Positions 21,081 to 33,437 of a stretch of 64,000 nt of DNA are shown in pieces (position 1 is the first letter of the stretch; each line of letters starts with the position of its first letter). The translations under genes and the position numbers were made by a program. The notes below the pieces were generated by a model, which was given only the letters and a program-made list of their open reading frames with translations, made no database searches and was not told the DNA's origin. This DNA is from Parapristionchus giblindavisi (taxonomy: Eukaryota; Nematoda; Chromadorea; Rhabditida; Diplogasteridae): the NCBI GenBank assembly GCA_943737045.1, contig CALSFV010000202.1, positions 2,170,001-2,234,000 of the forward strand. The letters run 5' to 3'.

Positions 21081-24000
21081 ATGCCCTCCTTCCTCTACTT
21101 CGTATCCATATCGATTCTCTCCGTGACGGCCTTTGACGTTCCCTGTACAGGTAATCTCTTATCATTGACTACTAGATTGGCCTACTGACCCTTTGAGATA
21201 TCAACTGTGTATGCTCATAATAGTCTATTCAGGTTTGAGATGAATCATAGGGTGAATTGGCCTCTAGGGCACACAAATAATGAATGTCTATTAGTCCTTC
21301 AATCATGCACATACAGTGTATGAATAGTAGTGTAAGATTTGATGAGTCAGATTGATCGATATATTGCATTGGAAACAATGAAAACGATGATCCAAGACCA
21401 AAGAACACTTGTAGATCACAGTTTTCGAAGAAAATTGAATGAATTTTATCATATGATTTATTGATTTTATTCCAGTAAAATTGATCGGTAATCAATGTTT
21501 GTTCGATGAGGAATGTTATGGAATGAATACAGTCTGTAGAAACGGACGATGCTCGTGTCCAACAAATTTTGAAGAATTTGATTTGGATGAGAGGACAACT
21601 ATCTGTCGATTAGGCACGGTTATTATTAAGTTTGTATGAATTTATTGGCACTATGATATGCATATTATGTACGAAGGAGAAATGGTAAAAGTTATCAACA
21701 GTGTACATAATTATTCTAATGACTTGTCCAAAATATGGTATTTGTGACAATTCTAATTCAAAGAAATGTAGTTACTAAGTTGATCATGTATTACAGCTCC
21801 ATCGAATATCGGTGACAGTTGCCAACGAGACTGTAAACCTCCCTTATTATGTCGAGATGGAAAATGTGAATGCTGGGGTGGAAGTATTGTTGATGGAAAA
21901 TGTGTTGTTCGTAAGTTCGATTTAATTATATTATCACTGTAATTCGCCAGACATTAAATCAATTCGAAGATGTAAATCGGAATGTACAAATGATTAATAT
22001 TCAGATGGATTCATAATATTCATTACGAGGTAGAATATTAGATCATTTGCAATTTCACATTTAAAAAGGGAAACCAGGAGATTTGGGGTGAATAACATTC
22101 GACTAAGGATAAGGTATTCAGTTCTCTAATAGATTCGAAAGGCAGCTTGGCCCGTGTGGTTAGGTTAGCGTAGTAGTCAGAATCTTGCAACAGCGCCACG
22201 CGGCATTGACTCCCGTTTACAATTTTCTATAATTTTAGAGGAAATTGCTTTTATATTCAGGGTGATGCGATCTATAGTTCCGCCAATTCTGTCTTGGAAA
22301 ACTTGAGGGCCCCTTCTCTAATTATACATTTTTCATTCTCATGATTTTTTCCGTAAAGTGAAAAAGTTATTCGTTAATAATATGTTCATAATAATTTTAA
22401 TAATTTTATTTAAGCCTGTCCTATTGGTCAACAACTATATGGAGTTGAGTGTCAACGAGTCGCGCATTTCAGTCAACCATGCGAAAAGGTTCGTCAATAT
22501 AAGGCATCATGAAACTTTTGTGAAATTTTCCTCATAAAAATACCACAAACATAGTAATATTTGAATATTGCAATAAAATTATCATTTCGAGAGTATTTCG
22601 CATAACTTATTTATGAATTGCAGGATTCGCAATGCGTGGATCCATTCAACTCATGTATTGGTGGTTCATGCCAATGCTCACCTGGAACTACGAGAGATGT
22701 CATGAGAGGATTCTGTTATGCAGGTATTTGCACTTACTTCAAAGAAAATCTTACAATCCTCAATGATAACTCTCAATTGTCATTGGATTTTTATTGTGAT
22801 TATAGGTATGTCTATATATTTATCTTTATAGTTTGTCCCGATGGAATGCATCCTAAGCAAACTTGTAGAAGACTCTTCATCAATGACGTGGATATGCTCG
22901 AGAATGCGGCCAATTCTGACAGTTGTCCATTAGGCATGTTTAGCTCGTATTCATCGCATAGATTACGAAATAAAGCAAGCACGTGCTCGATATTCACGTC
23001 GTCGTGACTATTGATATCCTATGGAGTACGAAGAAAGAGCATATTATCCCTTATCAACGAACACAATTGTAAAATTGTAATTTAATAATTGTAAGAATGA
23101 CAATAGGAGATTTCATCGAAGAAATGATTGTGAAAAGACGATCGATATTTATTATACATTTCGAAAATTGCTAAAATATGATTTCAATTTTACAATAAGG
23201 GTTCATATTAAGTAAATGGAAAATTCATTATACAGGCTACCGATGTGTCACATACGGAAGTCCTTACGTCGGTCACTGTTGCAGACTCCGTTGTCCCTAT
23301 GGAGAACCTGATCTAACGTGAGAACTAATAAAATCTTGGAATTTAATTATTAGGTGAATTCATAAGTAACGCTCGTTTTTTTGTCCCAACTTCTGTCGTC
23401 TTGTTCTTGCTCTATTGTTATTGCCAGCATCCATGCTGTATACACAAGAAAGGCTGTCCCTCGAATATCCTACGGTTGTTTTCGATTCACTTCCCGAGTG
23501 TCCTCAGGTGAGAAAACCGCACAATTTCGCCAACGACGGAATTCACATACGCCACGTTATTTTATTCCACTTCCTCTCGGGCTTGAAACGCCTTGACTTC
23601 CAACATCGCCTAGCAGAGGTGTACCCCTCACGTGATAGCGGTGAGAAAATGAGCCTTCAAATTCGAGAAACAGGACTTTTCCCTCGAAAATGAAGATCAG
23701 CCCAGTCGCCTACCGGAGGTGGATCTCGATCGATTGCTCCAAGAGGAAAAGGATGATCCGTATCCCGATACCGGTGATATTGCAATGGCACTTGGGGTCA
23801 GCCAGAGCACTGTGGTACATGGCCTTCACACTCTCGGAAATAAGTGAAAATAGGAAAGATGTCTACCCCACGTCCTTGCCGACTACGACAAGGATCGCCT
23901 ACTGGACATGGCAAAGACTTTTTTTTAACTCTACGTCGCCGGCTTGTTTGGCTGGTCAACGTTATAACCGGTGAAGAAAAGTGGGCGCCCTACGATTACA

Positions 24001-27000
24001 AAGAGCCAATGAGACAGTGGTTCGGTGAGCGCGAATAGCGAGCAGATGTCCCCAAACCCGATTTTCACCGCCAAAAAGTGATGTTGAGCATCTGGTATTC
24101 GGTACGTGGAGTGGAGTACTGGGAACTCATCCCCGAGGGTACGACTGTCACGACACATGTCTACACTCTCTAGCTGCGGAAGCTAATACTCCACCTCGAA
24201 CAATCACGCGGGAAGGGCACTCGGATCTAATTTCAACATGACAACGCTCGACATCATACCAAAAGAACGTCCCAGGCTGAGCTAACGGGAGATGACTGAA
24301 CTGTACTCCCCCACCCTCCGTACTCACTCGACCTTGCCGACTAGGGTTGTCACCTCATAGCGGCGCTCCATCACTTCCTCAAAGGGCAAAGCTTCAAAGG
24401 CCGGACCACTACCCATACCGAACTCGACACCCATTTCCGGAATTTGCCCCAGTCCTTTTATCACGAAGAAATCCACAAACTGCCGGGTAGAAGGCAGAAG
24501 GTGACCGATACGAATATAATATAATATAATAATAATATAATATTTTATTCCTTCAAATGAACGCATCGGGGATGGGGATCGGGAATATCTGTTAGATAGT
24601 CTTGTGAAGGATGTCCGTCGCCAAGGCGAATCGGTGAGATGTGGGGGTGGAGGAAGAAGCAGCAGGAATGTTACCAATTCAGAACATTTCATGAGTGAAT
24701 ATGTACCTCAGGGACAATCACATTATATGGGATATTTTTAACATGATTACGAAAGACTGTTGGTGAAGCCTGCACAATAGCATCAGGGAGATTATTCCAA
24801 ATATCAATAGTTCGTGAGGCTAATGTTGAATGGGAAGTGGTTGATATTTTGAAAGGTAGAATAAATCTCAACGAATTGCCGTTGCTCAGATGCAAAGCGG
24901 GAACAACTTTAAAGAGGAAAGAGGAATTGTACTCATAATTTTGATGGATTGAATTATGTAGGAAAAGCAAATCTGTTATCGCGTGTCTATGTTCGAGCGT
25001 AATTAAATCTAGGAAGTGAACACGATTGAGATAAGTATCATAAGGAATAGAACAACGACTGAATAGTCTTCGAGTAAAATCTCTTTGAACAGATTCAATT
25101 TCTTTTGTCAATCCAGATCTTTTAGAATTCCAAACAACTGAACCATAGCTAATAATAGGCAATATGAAAGACGTATAAGCGGTTTTGTAGACCTCAATTT
25201 CGCGACTACGGAAAGTTCTAAATAGAATATTAATTTTTGATCTGGCTTTACGAACAGCTTTATTAATATGGGACTTGAAACTTAAATTAGGCGACATTAA
25301 TATGCCCAAATCCTTTACCTCGTCAGAACAAGAAAGCTTAAAACCCTTTAAAAAGTAATCACTACAAGATTTCTGATTACCGTAATGCATTACAACGCAC
25401 TTAGTCTCAGAGAGAGTTAGATTCCAAGCATCAGCCCAATCAGATATATTATCAATAGCTTTTTGTAAATCACTAGTGTGCGCGGGAACCTCAGCATAAA
25501 TTTTTAAATCATCCGCATAAATTCCATAATGGACAGAATTGGGAATAACATTACCCATATCGTTGATATATAAAATAAAAAGGAGAGGACCTATACATGA
25601 GCCTGGAGGAACACCTGATGTTACGACAGCAGGAGATGATAAACAGTCATTGATAACTATATATTGTAACCTCCTATCAAGATACGCGTGAAACCATGAG
25701 ATCAAATTTTCGGGGAAACCTAAGAGTGAAAGTTTGTAAAGTAATAATCGATGATCTATGGAGTCGAAAGCTTTTTTATAATCAAAGAATACAGTGTCGA
25801 AAGATTTTTTCTTAGAATGGAGTGAGAGATAGTATGAACATGTTTCAACTAGTTGAGTTGCTGTAGATCTTTTACTTCTGAATCCAGCCTGACAAGCATC
25901 AAATAGGTCAAATGCATTCATATGCTCTACGATTTTATCAATTAGAATTTTCTCAAAAATTTTCGTAATAGAGCATGTTAAAGAAATAGGCCTGAAGTTT
26001 GTGATCGAATTATTACCAGATGCTTTCGGGATTGGTTTAACTAACGCTTTTTTTTTAGTTCCGGAACCATACCGGAGAGCATACTTTTATTGAAAATTAT
26101 AAGAAGTGGTGATATCATTGCATATTTGCATTTTACATAGACTATATTTGGGATCCCATCTGGCGACAAATTAATTTTAGGTGCCATTTTGGAGATTGCT
26201 AGAGAAATATCTGTAATAATAATAAATAATAATAATAAGAATAGAGAAATGTAATAATAATAAGAATAGAGAAATGGAAAATATTTCTAGAATTCTCCAT
26301 GCTTTATTAAATTTTTGTCACAATTTTTTTGGAAAGCGAAAAACGAGCGTTACTTATGAATTCACCTAATATTTTAAAAATTATTATTAGTTTAATATTT
26401 TAAATAATAGTTGATCGTATTTCAGTCAATCATGTGACGCAGGAGCATCTCCTGATTCCAAATGTAGACCACTCACCCACTATTGTTACACTGTAAGTGC
26501 ATATTTATTTAAAAAAATTGTAAATAATTGTTTTATAAATCAATAAAATGAAGTTAAAATCTTCAAAAACGATTTTTTAATATGCGTGAATTATTATGAT
26601 AGCATCTAATACTGGGAGTAATTAGTAAATCACACCCTTGTCGCCTATCTCGTTATTGAAATTCAAAATCACATGAAACAATTCTAATCGTAGTGATCTG
26701 AATGTTATGATCATCTGTAGGGTTTTTCGTCGTTTATCAGTTTTGATGTGATTCAGTGAGTCGGTTCCGCTGATTTATGTGACAGAAAGTAAGAGGAAGT
26801 ATTCATTAGTCACTCTAGAGATGTGATTAGTACAACTTTCGCTGAGAAACGGTACTATTTCCAATCAAATAAATGTTAGAGAAAAGTAATCTTGAAATAT
26901 ATTAAAAATGTGTAGGAACAATAAATTGATAAAAAAATATTCATAAATGTTAAATTGAAGGTAAGCGAACCAGGATGGAAGAACTCTCTGTGCTGTCCTC

Positions 27001-28668
27001 GTCCTTGTCGTGATCCCACTCCTCTCTATATCAATGGACAATGTCTGAGCATTGCCAGAAGAGAAGATCCTTGTCAGATTGATCAACAGGTACAAGGGAT
27101 CATTGAACACAAACGAATAAATGCCAAATATACATGAATCGAATCAAATTATAATCTGTTGTTTCTCTTTACAGCTGCTAATCATACCGGAAAATGAATT
27201 GCCATGTTCTAACCTCTAAACTTAGATAAGACTTACGACGACATTGAATAATGATTTCAGTGTGAAGGAGGTATCACAATGTCATGCGTACTCGGTGTCT
27301 GTCAATGTAAACTCGGATTTAACCCGGTAACATTCACTGTACAGATCCATTTTAATCTTTCTTATCTCCAGAATTCTGAAATAGTGTATTAGTTATGCAG
27401 AAACGCCATCTATGTTATTTGAAAATTTCGATAAAAAAAAGTAGACTTCGATACCCGAATCAAATTGTTAAAAAGTTACATTTGATTTTATACTTGATAT
27501 CCATCTTAATTCTTATTTTCAGAATGACAATGATCGTTTTCCAACATGCGAAAAGGCTTGTGACAGAGTTGCTGAGGTTTGTATCATGTATTATATGACT
27601 GAATGTGAATCAGCGGGTGCGCTTTTTTTGATCGTGTTATAAGAGAAATTTCAGTTTGTGAAAGATTTTTTTTCTATTAGAGCTGTAAAACATAAACCAC
27701 TCATTAGTAATTCACTTGTGACTAACCGCACTTTCTAAGAATAAAAGGAGAAGAGGACGCTCATCAAATAACACTAGTAGAGACGTTTGAAAAGAAATTT
27801 CGAAGTTATGTCTCCTCACTTAATGTAACATTCTAAGCTAATTTGAAGCTCTCCGCTCTGGAAATGATCTATTTTGTTTTTTTTGTTTGCGAGATAATGT
27901 TACCAGAGTGGAAATCAAATGAGCATGTTCCATTCCGAATTCATTTAAAGTTTAAAGAGAAATCTCACTCAATAGCCTCTTAATAGCGCACACTATTTCT
28001 CTGTTCTCTAACAACGAGATAGCGTAGAGCATTGAAGAGGCCGGTGACAAAGATTTCGGTCTCTTTAAGAAAAAAATATAATCGTCAACAAAATGAGAGA
28101 GGCTCATCCGTTCAGATTTCGTCCGGTGATCAATGTCTACCGAAAATGCAATTGAACGACCGCTGTTATGTGTCCAAACAATGCCCAAGCTTCTCCGAGT
28201 GCCGATATGGGACATGTCAGTGCATTTGTGGATACAAAAGGACCAGGGTAAGTGGAGAATGATGTTTGCACTCTGAGTGTTACTCTACTGATCGTTGCTG
28301 CCCAATAACATCATATATGTTGTTGGGCAGCAATGATCAGTGGAGTAACAGTCGGAGTACAAACATCATTCTCCAACAAATTCACACTGCTAACAATATA
28401 TGATCAATGGTGACGTAAAATCTCTGGTAATTCAAGAAGTTTATCTATATATTTTTTGTAAGTAATAGTTTCGCTACAGGACAATATCCTCGGCGAACGT
28501 TGTTCCAATCCCGATGATCCTCTTTCACTCAACACAATCCTCACTGGAGTTGAACAACTCTTCGGGAAGTCATCACAACAACGAAATAAGCGAAACGACT
28601 TCCTCTCATTGTTCTCTACAGATACACGAGCAAGAAGTGAAGAGAAGGATATGCATGTGATAGCTTAG
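21081..28668 (+). CDS. Secreted Cys-rich protein with EB modules
   Basis: Thirteen exons join in phase to 438 residues: 21081-21150, 21476-21613, 21797-21910, 22415-22488, 22624-22723, 22832-22933, 23236-23317, 26426-26492, 26961-27089, 27261-27326, 27523-27576, 28116-28247 and 28480-28668. A signal peptide (MPSFLYFVSISILSVTA) is followed by repeated EB-type modules with spaced cysteines, such as ECYGMNTVCRNGRCSCP, DCKPPLLCRDGKCECW, CVDPFNSCIGGSCQCSPG and CPSFSECRYGTCQCICGY. Between them lie CC-containing blocks (VGHCCRLRCPYGEP, NSLCCPRPCRDPTP). EB modules are common in nematode secreted proteins; their role is unknown. Introns 2 and 6 only keep frame if the donors are GC (ATTAG|GCACG and ATTAG|GCATG). 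Intron 7 (23318-26425) is almost wholly a mariner-type element; all flanking splice sites are intact. The C-terminus is Ser/Arg-rich and lacks cysteines. Confidence 0.88.
22147..22230 (+). repeat. tRNA-like remnant in an EB-gene intron
   Basis: TTGGCCCGTGTGGTTAGG resembles a Pol III A-box and is followed about 50 bases later by GCATTGACTCCC, a very degenerate B-box, and an AT-rich tail. It lies in intron 3 of the EB-module gene. Too degraded to be a tRNA; probably a SINE remnant. Confidence 0.3.
23620..24510 (+). pseudogene. Decayed mariner transposase
   Basis: Fragments in shifting frames resemble mariner transposase. They include a helix-turn-helix piece (GDIAMALGVSQSTV near 23780-23820), a GEEKWAPYDYK block near 23970-24003 corresponding to the GDEKW catalytic motif, and a block near 24350-24400 resembling the C-terminal HHFLKGQ region. 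Several frameshifts and stops are visible, so no active protein is expected. Confidence 0.75.
24515..26215 (-). pseudogene. Non-LTR retrotransposon reverse transcriptase, 5'-truncated
   Basis: The minus strand carries a reverse transcriptase of the Jockey/CR1-like group. Its blocks, in order, are SPDGIPNI (near 26180), NFRPISLTCSITKIFEKIL (near 25960), AFDSIDHRLL, SGVPPGSCIGPLLFILYINDM, the catalytic YADD box, and LTLSETKCVVM. The open frame 25921-24689 is intact for 410 codons; upstream of it a run of A near 26050 shifts the frame. The endonuclease domain is missing, as is typical of 5' truncation. An AT-rich simple repeat near 24515-24545 would be its 3' tail. Inserted into the mariner-type element after that element had entered the intron. 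Confidence 0.88.
27836..27920 (+). repeat. Short foldback repeat, copy B
   Basis: TTTGAAGCTCTCCGCTCTGG at the left and CCAGAGTGGAAA at the right form imperfect arms around a T-rich centre. Same family as 19016-19079 (inverted) and 29281-29353. It lies in intron 11 of the EB-module gene. Confidence 0.6.
28254..28374. repeat. Long foldback hairpin beginning at a splice donor
   Basis: Arms of about 56 bp (28254-28310 and 28319-28374) pair with few mismatches around an 8-base loop. The outer ends are GGAGAATGATGTTTG and its complement, and the inner part is GCTGCCCAATAACA. The left arm begins 7 bases after the exon end at 28247, so only GTAAGT separates the hairpin from the exon. Probably a MITE. 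Confidence 0.85.
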
Positions 28669-29728
28669 GATTATTTTTATTTCACCAATTTCTTAATAAT
28701 CGTTCAGTACCTGTAAATAACCGTCCTAGGCATTCCAATTTTGCGCCATTACTGTGTTGTCCTGATTAATCGTGTTAATGATCCTCATTTGGGTGCTAAA
28801 TGTACAAGTAAAGTTGAAAGCTGATGTATTTTTAATAACAAAGCAAATGCACCACAAGAAATAGTCGCTACTTCGTTTAAGTTAAGCTTTATAGTCACAT
28901 ACACAAAAGAATTAAAATACACAATGGGACAATGTAAAAATTGTGTTTTATGGTGTTTTGATACGTTTTCAAATGTTGACATTGAAAACAGCACCAATGA
29001 TCAGTATACGTACTTTTAAGAGACAAGCGTAACCAATTGGGACTAGAACAGAAATTGATTTAGTTGATCAGGTGATCCCTTGATTCGAATTCACCATTAG
29101 TGTCCTTGTACTTGCATAGACATCAGCATCAATCACAACTCAGCACGCATCTTCCTACTTAAAGTCTATGATTGAAAAGGGAGGAGCGAATCAGGCTTAG
29201 AAAGTTTTCCACTCAATGTTCTCAGCACTTTTTTCTATGGTTATACCGAGCAGTGCCTTTTAAGGGCACACCCGAACATATTTGAAACTTTCCGCTCTGA
29301 CCACACTCTCCCGCTTTCTTTGTCTGCGAGACAGTATTCTCAATGTGGAGAGTAAAATTAGCTAGTGCCTTTAAAGATCATTTCAAATTACTATCAATCT
29401 GTATTAATATTTCCGTTTTAATACAATCCTATCCTTGAATTGTCCTAAAATCATACTTACGTTACATGATATGTACTACTTTCCCATTTGCAAAAGATTT
29501 GTGTGTCTTCCCATCATGTCAATATATAATATACTCATCGGTGTGTGTACTCTTTATAGTCAATTGTCCATTTCAATTCATTTCATACGACTCAAGGCCG
29601 CTCACGCCAATTATATAAATTCAACAAATTTCACGCTAATCACATAACTATTTAAGATTGAAAAGGTTCTCTGGCACTCATTCATTCACTCGTAGTTTCC
29701 TCTCTTGTACATTCAATTGACCATTTCA
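28669..29728. other. Intergenic region
   Basis: AT-rich 3' flank of the EB-module gene and promoter side of the transthyretin-like gene. It contains foldback copy C at 29281-29353. No supported exon; short open frames here have no recognisable content. Confidence 0.6.
29281..29353 (+). repeat. Short foldback repeat, copy C
   Basis: TTTGAAACTTTCCGCTCTG at the left and CAATGTGGAGAGT at the right, with a central CGAGACAG block, match the arms of copies A and B. Flanking text GTGCCTTTTAAGG (left) and GTGCCTTTAAAG (right) may be part of a longer unit. Confidence 0.6.
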
Positions 29729-30734
29729 ATGCGACCATTCTTCCTTTTCTTCGTTCTTCCCATAATATCAGCGGTCAGTTATTTTTCTCTGAATATTGGC
29801 TTTAACAGCATAATTGGTTCATACATTTTAGAGAAAACAATATGCCAATGTCAAGGGTACACTGTATTGTGAAGGCGACACAGTAGAAAATGCCAAAGTC
29901 GAGCTATGGGAGCACGATATCTGTAAGTTTTCTCCAATATTCAATGATTTTTTTCATGTTATAATGATATTTATCTTTTTCCCCACTATCTAATCCAATA
30001 TTTTCAAAAACTGATTTGATTATAATCTTAGGAATCGTTGAAGTTTTTATCCAATCTATTTCAGTCACTCCCAACGATCTCTTAAACTCTGTCACTACAG
30101 ATATTCTAGGAGAATTCGAAGTACGAGGAAGCGATAATGAGGTGAGAGATTCGTTGTAAGCACTGTTACTACACCAATAGGGATGTTCTTTACTCCGTAT
30201 ATAACCATTTTAGTTTCGAAACAACCAATGCATAATTTCAGTATATGGACATCGCACCGTATTTGGTCATCAGACACTTCTGTAACGCACGTCCGGTATG
30301 CGTTTTCTGCAATATTACGTTGTTCTCTCGTTTGAACTCTTCGTATACTTTAGTTCGTCGAACTTCTTACGCAATACATTGCATGCGTCAATTCAATCTT
30401 GTGATATATTTATGGTTAGATTAAGTGAAAATCCTTGTGCCCATACTGTACCATGTTTATGCAGAGACACATGAACAAAAAATGCGCTGAAATGTAGTTA
30501 TAAAATGCCATAAAATTCGCGATATCGAAATAAACATTACGAATTCTCATTCGAATTCATTCTTGAGATTATTCGAGTACTAATTTATTCCAGAATTGTC
30601 CTCGAGAAACGACCATTAATATTTTACCAAGTGAGAACAAGGATGAGGTCATATCGTTGAGTCAGATCGATTTGACTTTTCTTCGATTGGACGAGAATGA
30701 TTCCTGTTTCAAGAATAGAACGAGTAAAGCATGA
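29729..30734 (+). CDS. Transthyretin-like secreted protein
   Basis: Five exons (29729-29773, 29832-29922, 30065-30141, 30242-30295, 30594-30734) encode 135 residues. A 15-residue signal peptide occupies exon 1 (MRPFFLFFVLPIISA). The mature part shows the nematode transthyretin-like pattern: NVKGTLYCEGDTVENAKVEL, a following WEHD, a TTDILGEFEVRGSD strand pair, and IAPYLVIRHFCNARPNCPRE with paired cysteines. This large nematode family is secreted; roles include apoptotic-cell recognition and host interaction in some members, but none can be assigned here. An AATAAA signal lies near 30780. Length and exon layout are normal for the family. Confidence 0.92.
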
Positions 30735-31810
30735 TCTCTCTTCTCCTATCCTTATGTACATATTGTATGAACCATATTGCAATAAAGTCTTTTCATCTAC
30801 TGTTCTGCACACTCTCAAGGGAAAACACATAATTACCATGTCGAACAACAAATTCTGGACTGTCAGGCTTATGAAACCTTTATAAACAGGTTAGCCACTT
30901 TTTACAATACTTTTCTGTGCACTCATGTCAATCCATATCATATTGTACCCTTTATGGTGTGGTTCTATACGATTTTTTGCACGTCGAAATAATCGAGTGA
31001 GCAGAGTACGATCACAGTCACTATATTCATTGCGACAAGATCTGTAATATGTAGCTACTTTTCTACACATTTTTTTTATGTCGAAATTGCCAGGTTTTCG
31101 TTGTGAAACATAGCTCTAATGTTCCCACGAACGCCAAATAGATGTTTTTTTAGAGCATGTGATTGTTTACGAACAATTGCTTCAGCGGAAATCACCCAAT
31201 ATTTTGACAATAAGCTATCATCTGTTAAAACACATTAAATTTGCTATCAGTGCATCGAAAAGTCATGTGTCCTCTTTATTGCCTAGTCTTTGGCTTTATG
31301 ATCGGTCGAAGTGCATACCATATGATTAGTTATGGACCAGCGTTCAAACACCAACAAGTTTTACAGTTCTCTTTAGTACGTAAAAAGAAGAATGAGAGCA
31401 GTAAAAACAATTGAGGTTGAGAAAAGCCAAACGCACTTTGAAAAACGCGATAAAAAGCGAGGAACATAGTTCGGCGTGCGAGAGACACTAAAAATAAAGT
31501 ATGGCGGAGGTTTTTATACACGTCTCCTCTCTCAATGTACTCTCTGGCCATGCTGCCTCTCTCTAACACTCAATCCATTCCTTCTCTTTCTCCTACCATA
31601 TTGCTATCGCTCTCCACCTATTCTTCTCCTCCCTCTCCCCTTCACGTCCTTCTCCCTCTCCTTTTCTCCTCCCCTCTCATTTCACCCTCTCTGCCTCTCC
31701 TTCTCCCTCTCTCTGCCATTCTCTATCGTTTTGACGTGATGAGCACATACACATTCTAGAGTGATCGGCTAAGAGAGAGAAGTCATTCAGAACGGAGAAA
31801 GTGATCAAGC
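30735..31810. other. Intergenic region with a pyrimidine tract
   Basis: AT-rich sequence, then a CT-rich tract from about 31545 to 31735 upstream of the glycine-zipper gene. The 87- and 74-codon frames over the tract are compositional. No exon seen. Confidence 0.6.
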
Positions 31811-32813
31811 ATGGCTGCCTCTTTGCCCTTCGATATGAACGGTGCATTGGAACGATTGCAGAATCCCAAAGAACTACCAGCTGTAAGTCATTCTTCATGG
31901 ATAATTATCGAAATTATCGATCAATTTATAGACCTTTCTATGATGCGACAATCAGTTTTGCTGTGTCAAAGTCATATTGCTATTTTTGTTGATTTGATAT
32001 TTATTGCAATGATCTTAGTAGAATTTTAAAAAAAAGTTGCTTCGGTTCAAAGCGCGCATTTTAGGCAGCGAGTAAAGCAATGACAGTGATGCTGTCAGGC
32101 AGCAAAGCTGTTCTCCCAGCTGCGGTTGCTATCGACACCTACAGAGTAGCTAAGGCTGTAATTAAGGTATCTTCTTATTTCGAAATTCATCTTCCATTCT
32201 TCTCGAATGAAGAATAATATGATCAACATCACTTGTTCTTCAAGGGTCACGATTTTATCATTGAAAACACTTCCATTTCAGGATTATCAAACGGGGGAGA
32301 GCATGCTAGTGCCGAAGAAGACGATAAAGACGGGCGCTTCCATTGCTGGTGGATGGGGAGGAGCACTTGGAGGTTCATCATCTATTACATTCTCATTACT
32401 ACATGTATAATATTTTGAAATAGTGAAGAGATAGTTGTTATGTCATTAGCCAATAGATATTATTTTGAAATCGCTGCACGATGAAACATAGTGATAAGGT
32501 ACGAAAATCATTTGATCATCAACACATTGATAATACAATTTTATAAATGTTTTTAATTTTTATTTATCTTGAACTGTACCATTGCCATTTTAATATTAAT
32601 TTACCTAAATTTGATCCCGTATCTATCGTGTATGCAGGTATGATGAGTGGAGCTATGATCGGATCTCTTCTCATACCAGTGGTTGGCGGATTCATAGGTA
32701 GTGTTGTCGGTGGTATAGCAGGAGGAGTTGGCGGATCGGTCGTGGCAAAGAATGTCACTGTTAATTATATGGAGATGAGTGATGAATCGGATAGTGATGA
32801 AGATGAGGATTAA
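31811..32813 (+). CDS. Small glycine-zipper protein with acidic tail
   Basis: Four exons (31811-31882, 32065-32166, 32282-32372, 32638-32813) encode 146 residues. There is no signal peptide. Residues about 25-60 are Ala-rich (SKAVLPAAVAIDTYRVAKAV). The second half holds two hydrophobic Gly-zipper segments (ASIAGGWGGALGG and GFIGSVVGGIAGGVGGSVV) typical of membrane-inserting or mitochondrial hairpins. The C-terminus is strongly acidic (SDESDSDEDED). I do not recognise the family. A membrane-associated hairpin protein is an inference from composition only. All splice sites are canonical and in phase. Confidence 0.82.
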
Positions 32814-33437
32814 GTCAATGTGATAAAAGTTGATTCGAGTGTTGAGAGTCAACTTGAGAGTCTATACTTTTCGTGACCTTTCATCACACTCATTGTTTTA
32901 TTGGTAGTATAGTCTATAGTTCATATTTGACTTCTTCTCCTTTGTCTCATTGAGTTCATTTACTCTTTCTGCTATACAATCCCCACTTGTAAAAACTTTG
33001 CTAACTCTAAGCTAAACGCCCAAACAAATACTCATCGAACCATATTTCTATGTCTATAGTGCATTGCTTCTACCCGTGTAAAAATTCCTTCAATACCATA
33101 TTACTTGTAAAATATTAGCCTAGTTTTGAATAGACGTGTAATATAGTTTTTTGATTACGTGCTAATTGATGTATATTATTCGTTCTCTTTATGTAAGTAT
33201 TTCCTTAACGAGTCAACCTTTTTCACTCCCGGTTTCTTTTATTCAACTATAAATATTCCAATTCGAACTGCTTATCATCTAATTAATCAATTCGCAACAC
33301 ACAGTACTTGTTACGTCACAGTTTCAGAGTTTTTTTTACTATATAAAAAAACTTTCTTTGGAGTAGAAATGGGATAAGAGATTTGAGCATGAGACTATTT
33401 TTGTATTTTGTTTCGATCTGAATTTACACTTCTCATT
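32814..33437. other. Intergenic region
   Basis: AT-rich 3' flank of the glycine-zipper gene. No exon, repeat or RNA gene could be supported. Confidence 0.5.

Larger units (their letters stand above)
23350..26369 (+). mobile_element. Mariner-type element with nested LINE fragment
   Basis: A 3020-bp element bounded by inverted repeats beginning TTAGGTGAATTCATAAGTAA, nearly identical for about 30 bp at both ends, with TA outside each end. It fills intron 7 of the EB-module gene. The left 1.15 kb is a decayed transposase; about 24515-26215 is an unrelated reverse-transcriptase fragment in the opposite orientation; the last 150 bp return to the mariner-like end. A non-nested mariner is about 1.3 kb, so the LINE accounts for the excess length. 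Confidence 0.88.

Noticed and set aside
21603..21622. GT donor for EB-gene intron 2 at about 21619
   Set aside because: It would put the next exon out of its Cys-rich frame, whereas the GC donor at 21614 keeps the EB module intact.
31545..31759. Two plus-strand frames before the glycine-zipper gene
   Set aside because: They translate a CT-rich tract into Ser/Leu/Pro runs; no start context, splice site or conservation signal.
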